Below, in pieces: positions 19,654-19,883 of a stretch of 19,883 bases of DNA; position 1 is the first letter of the stretch; each line of letters opens with the position of its first letter. This DNA comes from Thoreauomyces humboldtii (taxonomy: Eukaryota > Chytridiomycota > Chytridiomycetes > Spizellomycetales > Powellomycetaceae). The stretch is taken from assembly GCA_027596035.1 (NCBI GenBank), contig JADGJA010000397.1, positions 1 through 19,883 on the forward strand. Direction: 5' to 3'. The notes under the pieces were generated by a model. It did no database searches. It saw nothing but the letters and a program-made list of their open reading frames with translations, and was not told the DNA's origin. The position numbers and the translations under genes are program-made.

Positions 19654-19883
19654 CGCAGTTCCACACACTCCGAAGATTCTCAATGGAGAAGCTCCACCAG
19701 CAAGGGAAGAGCTAGGCTGATACCCCCCATCGAAGAACTCTTATCACCCTCCCTTTTTACTTAGCTCTTACATAAAGTTCAAGGGTGATAAGACACACGG
19801 AACGGGGTCCTCGTGGGTCAACAGCCTGAGGCGGATTCGGGAACGTAGTCCTTTTTTTCTTTTTGGTTCCCGTCTATTACAAA
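19654..19883 (+). other. 3' flank of the GGA gene
   Basis: This is the presumed 3' UTR and terminator region, ending in a T-rich stretch (19852-19865). It contains the 12-bp inverted repeat listed separately. No gene starts here within the window. Confidence 0.5.
19739..19793. repeat. 12-bp perfect inverted repeat after the GGA gene
   Basis: TCTTATCACCCT at 19739-19750 is the exact complement of AGGGTGATAAGA at 19782-19793, with a 31-nt spacer. It starts 85 bp after the GGA stop codon. Confidence 0.85.

Overview
The window looks like nuclear DNA of an intron-rich fungus, most likely a basidiomycete yeast or mould. The coding genes are split by many short introns (mostly 46-100 nt) with GT...AG borders. 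I reconstructed the splicing by hand from reading-frame phase and recognisable protein families; no transcript data were available. Five genes are typical eukaryotic housekeeping or membrane-traffic genes.

Left part (1-4334): a complete Ran GTPase gene (+, six exons) converges on a two-exon gene (-) for an alpha-helical protein ending in a MYND-type zinc finger. The gap between them holds a cluster of TTGCCA/TGCCA words. Middle (4140-6062): about 1.6 kb without a convincing gene, holding perfect inverted repeats, two adjacent hairpins, a 21-bp tandem repeat and a tRNA-like pol III box pair. A TATA box then precedes a very small Myb/SANT-like gene whose stop codon lies inside a CAAGTAG repeat. 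Next (6448-10614): a 13-exon gene resembling the leucine-rich-repeat protein phosphatase 1 regulator PPP1R37, with an unexpected N-terminal UBA-like segment.

Right of a gene-poor gap lies the most unusual part (11412-14674), a compact three-gene island. It has a MATA-type HMG-box gene (-), a gene (+) encoding a D12/Dam-class DNA adenine-N6 methyltransferase fused to an unrecognised N-terminal region, and a TALE (HD1-like) homeodomain gene (-). HMG-box and homeodomain proteins are the two transcription-factor classes of fungal mating-type loci. A Dam-type methyltransferase between them is not something I know from any described fungal locus. No pheromone, receptor or divergent HD2 partner is visible, so calling it a mating-type locus is inference.

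The right end (14853-19653) returns to housekeeping. An SH3-EH endocytic adaptor gene (-) and a GGA-type clathrin adaptor gene (+, VHS-GAT-clathrin box-GAE) are divergently transcribed from a roughly 245-bp shared promoter, so two membrane-traffic genes could be co-regulated. A 12-bp inverted repeat lies just past the GGA gene.
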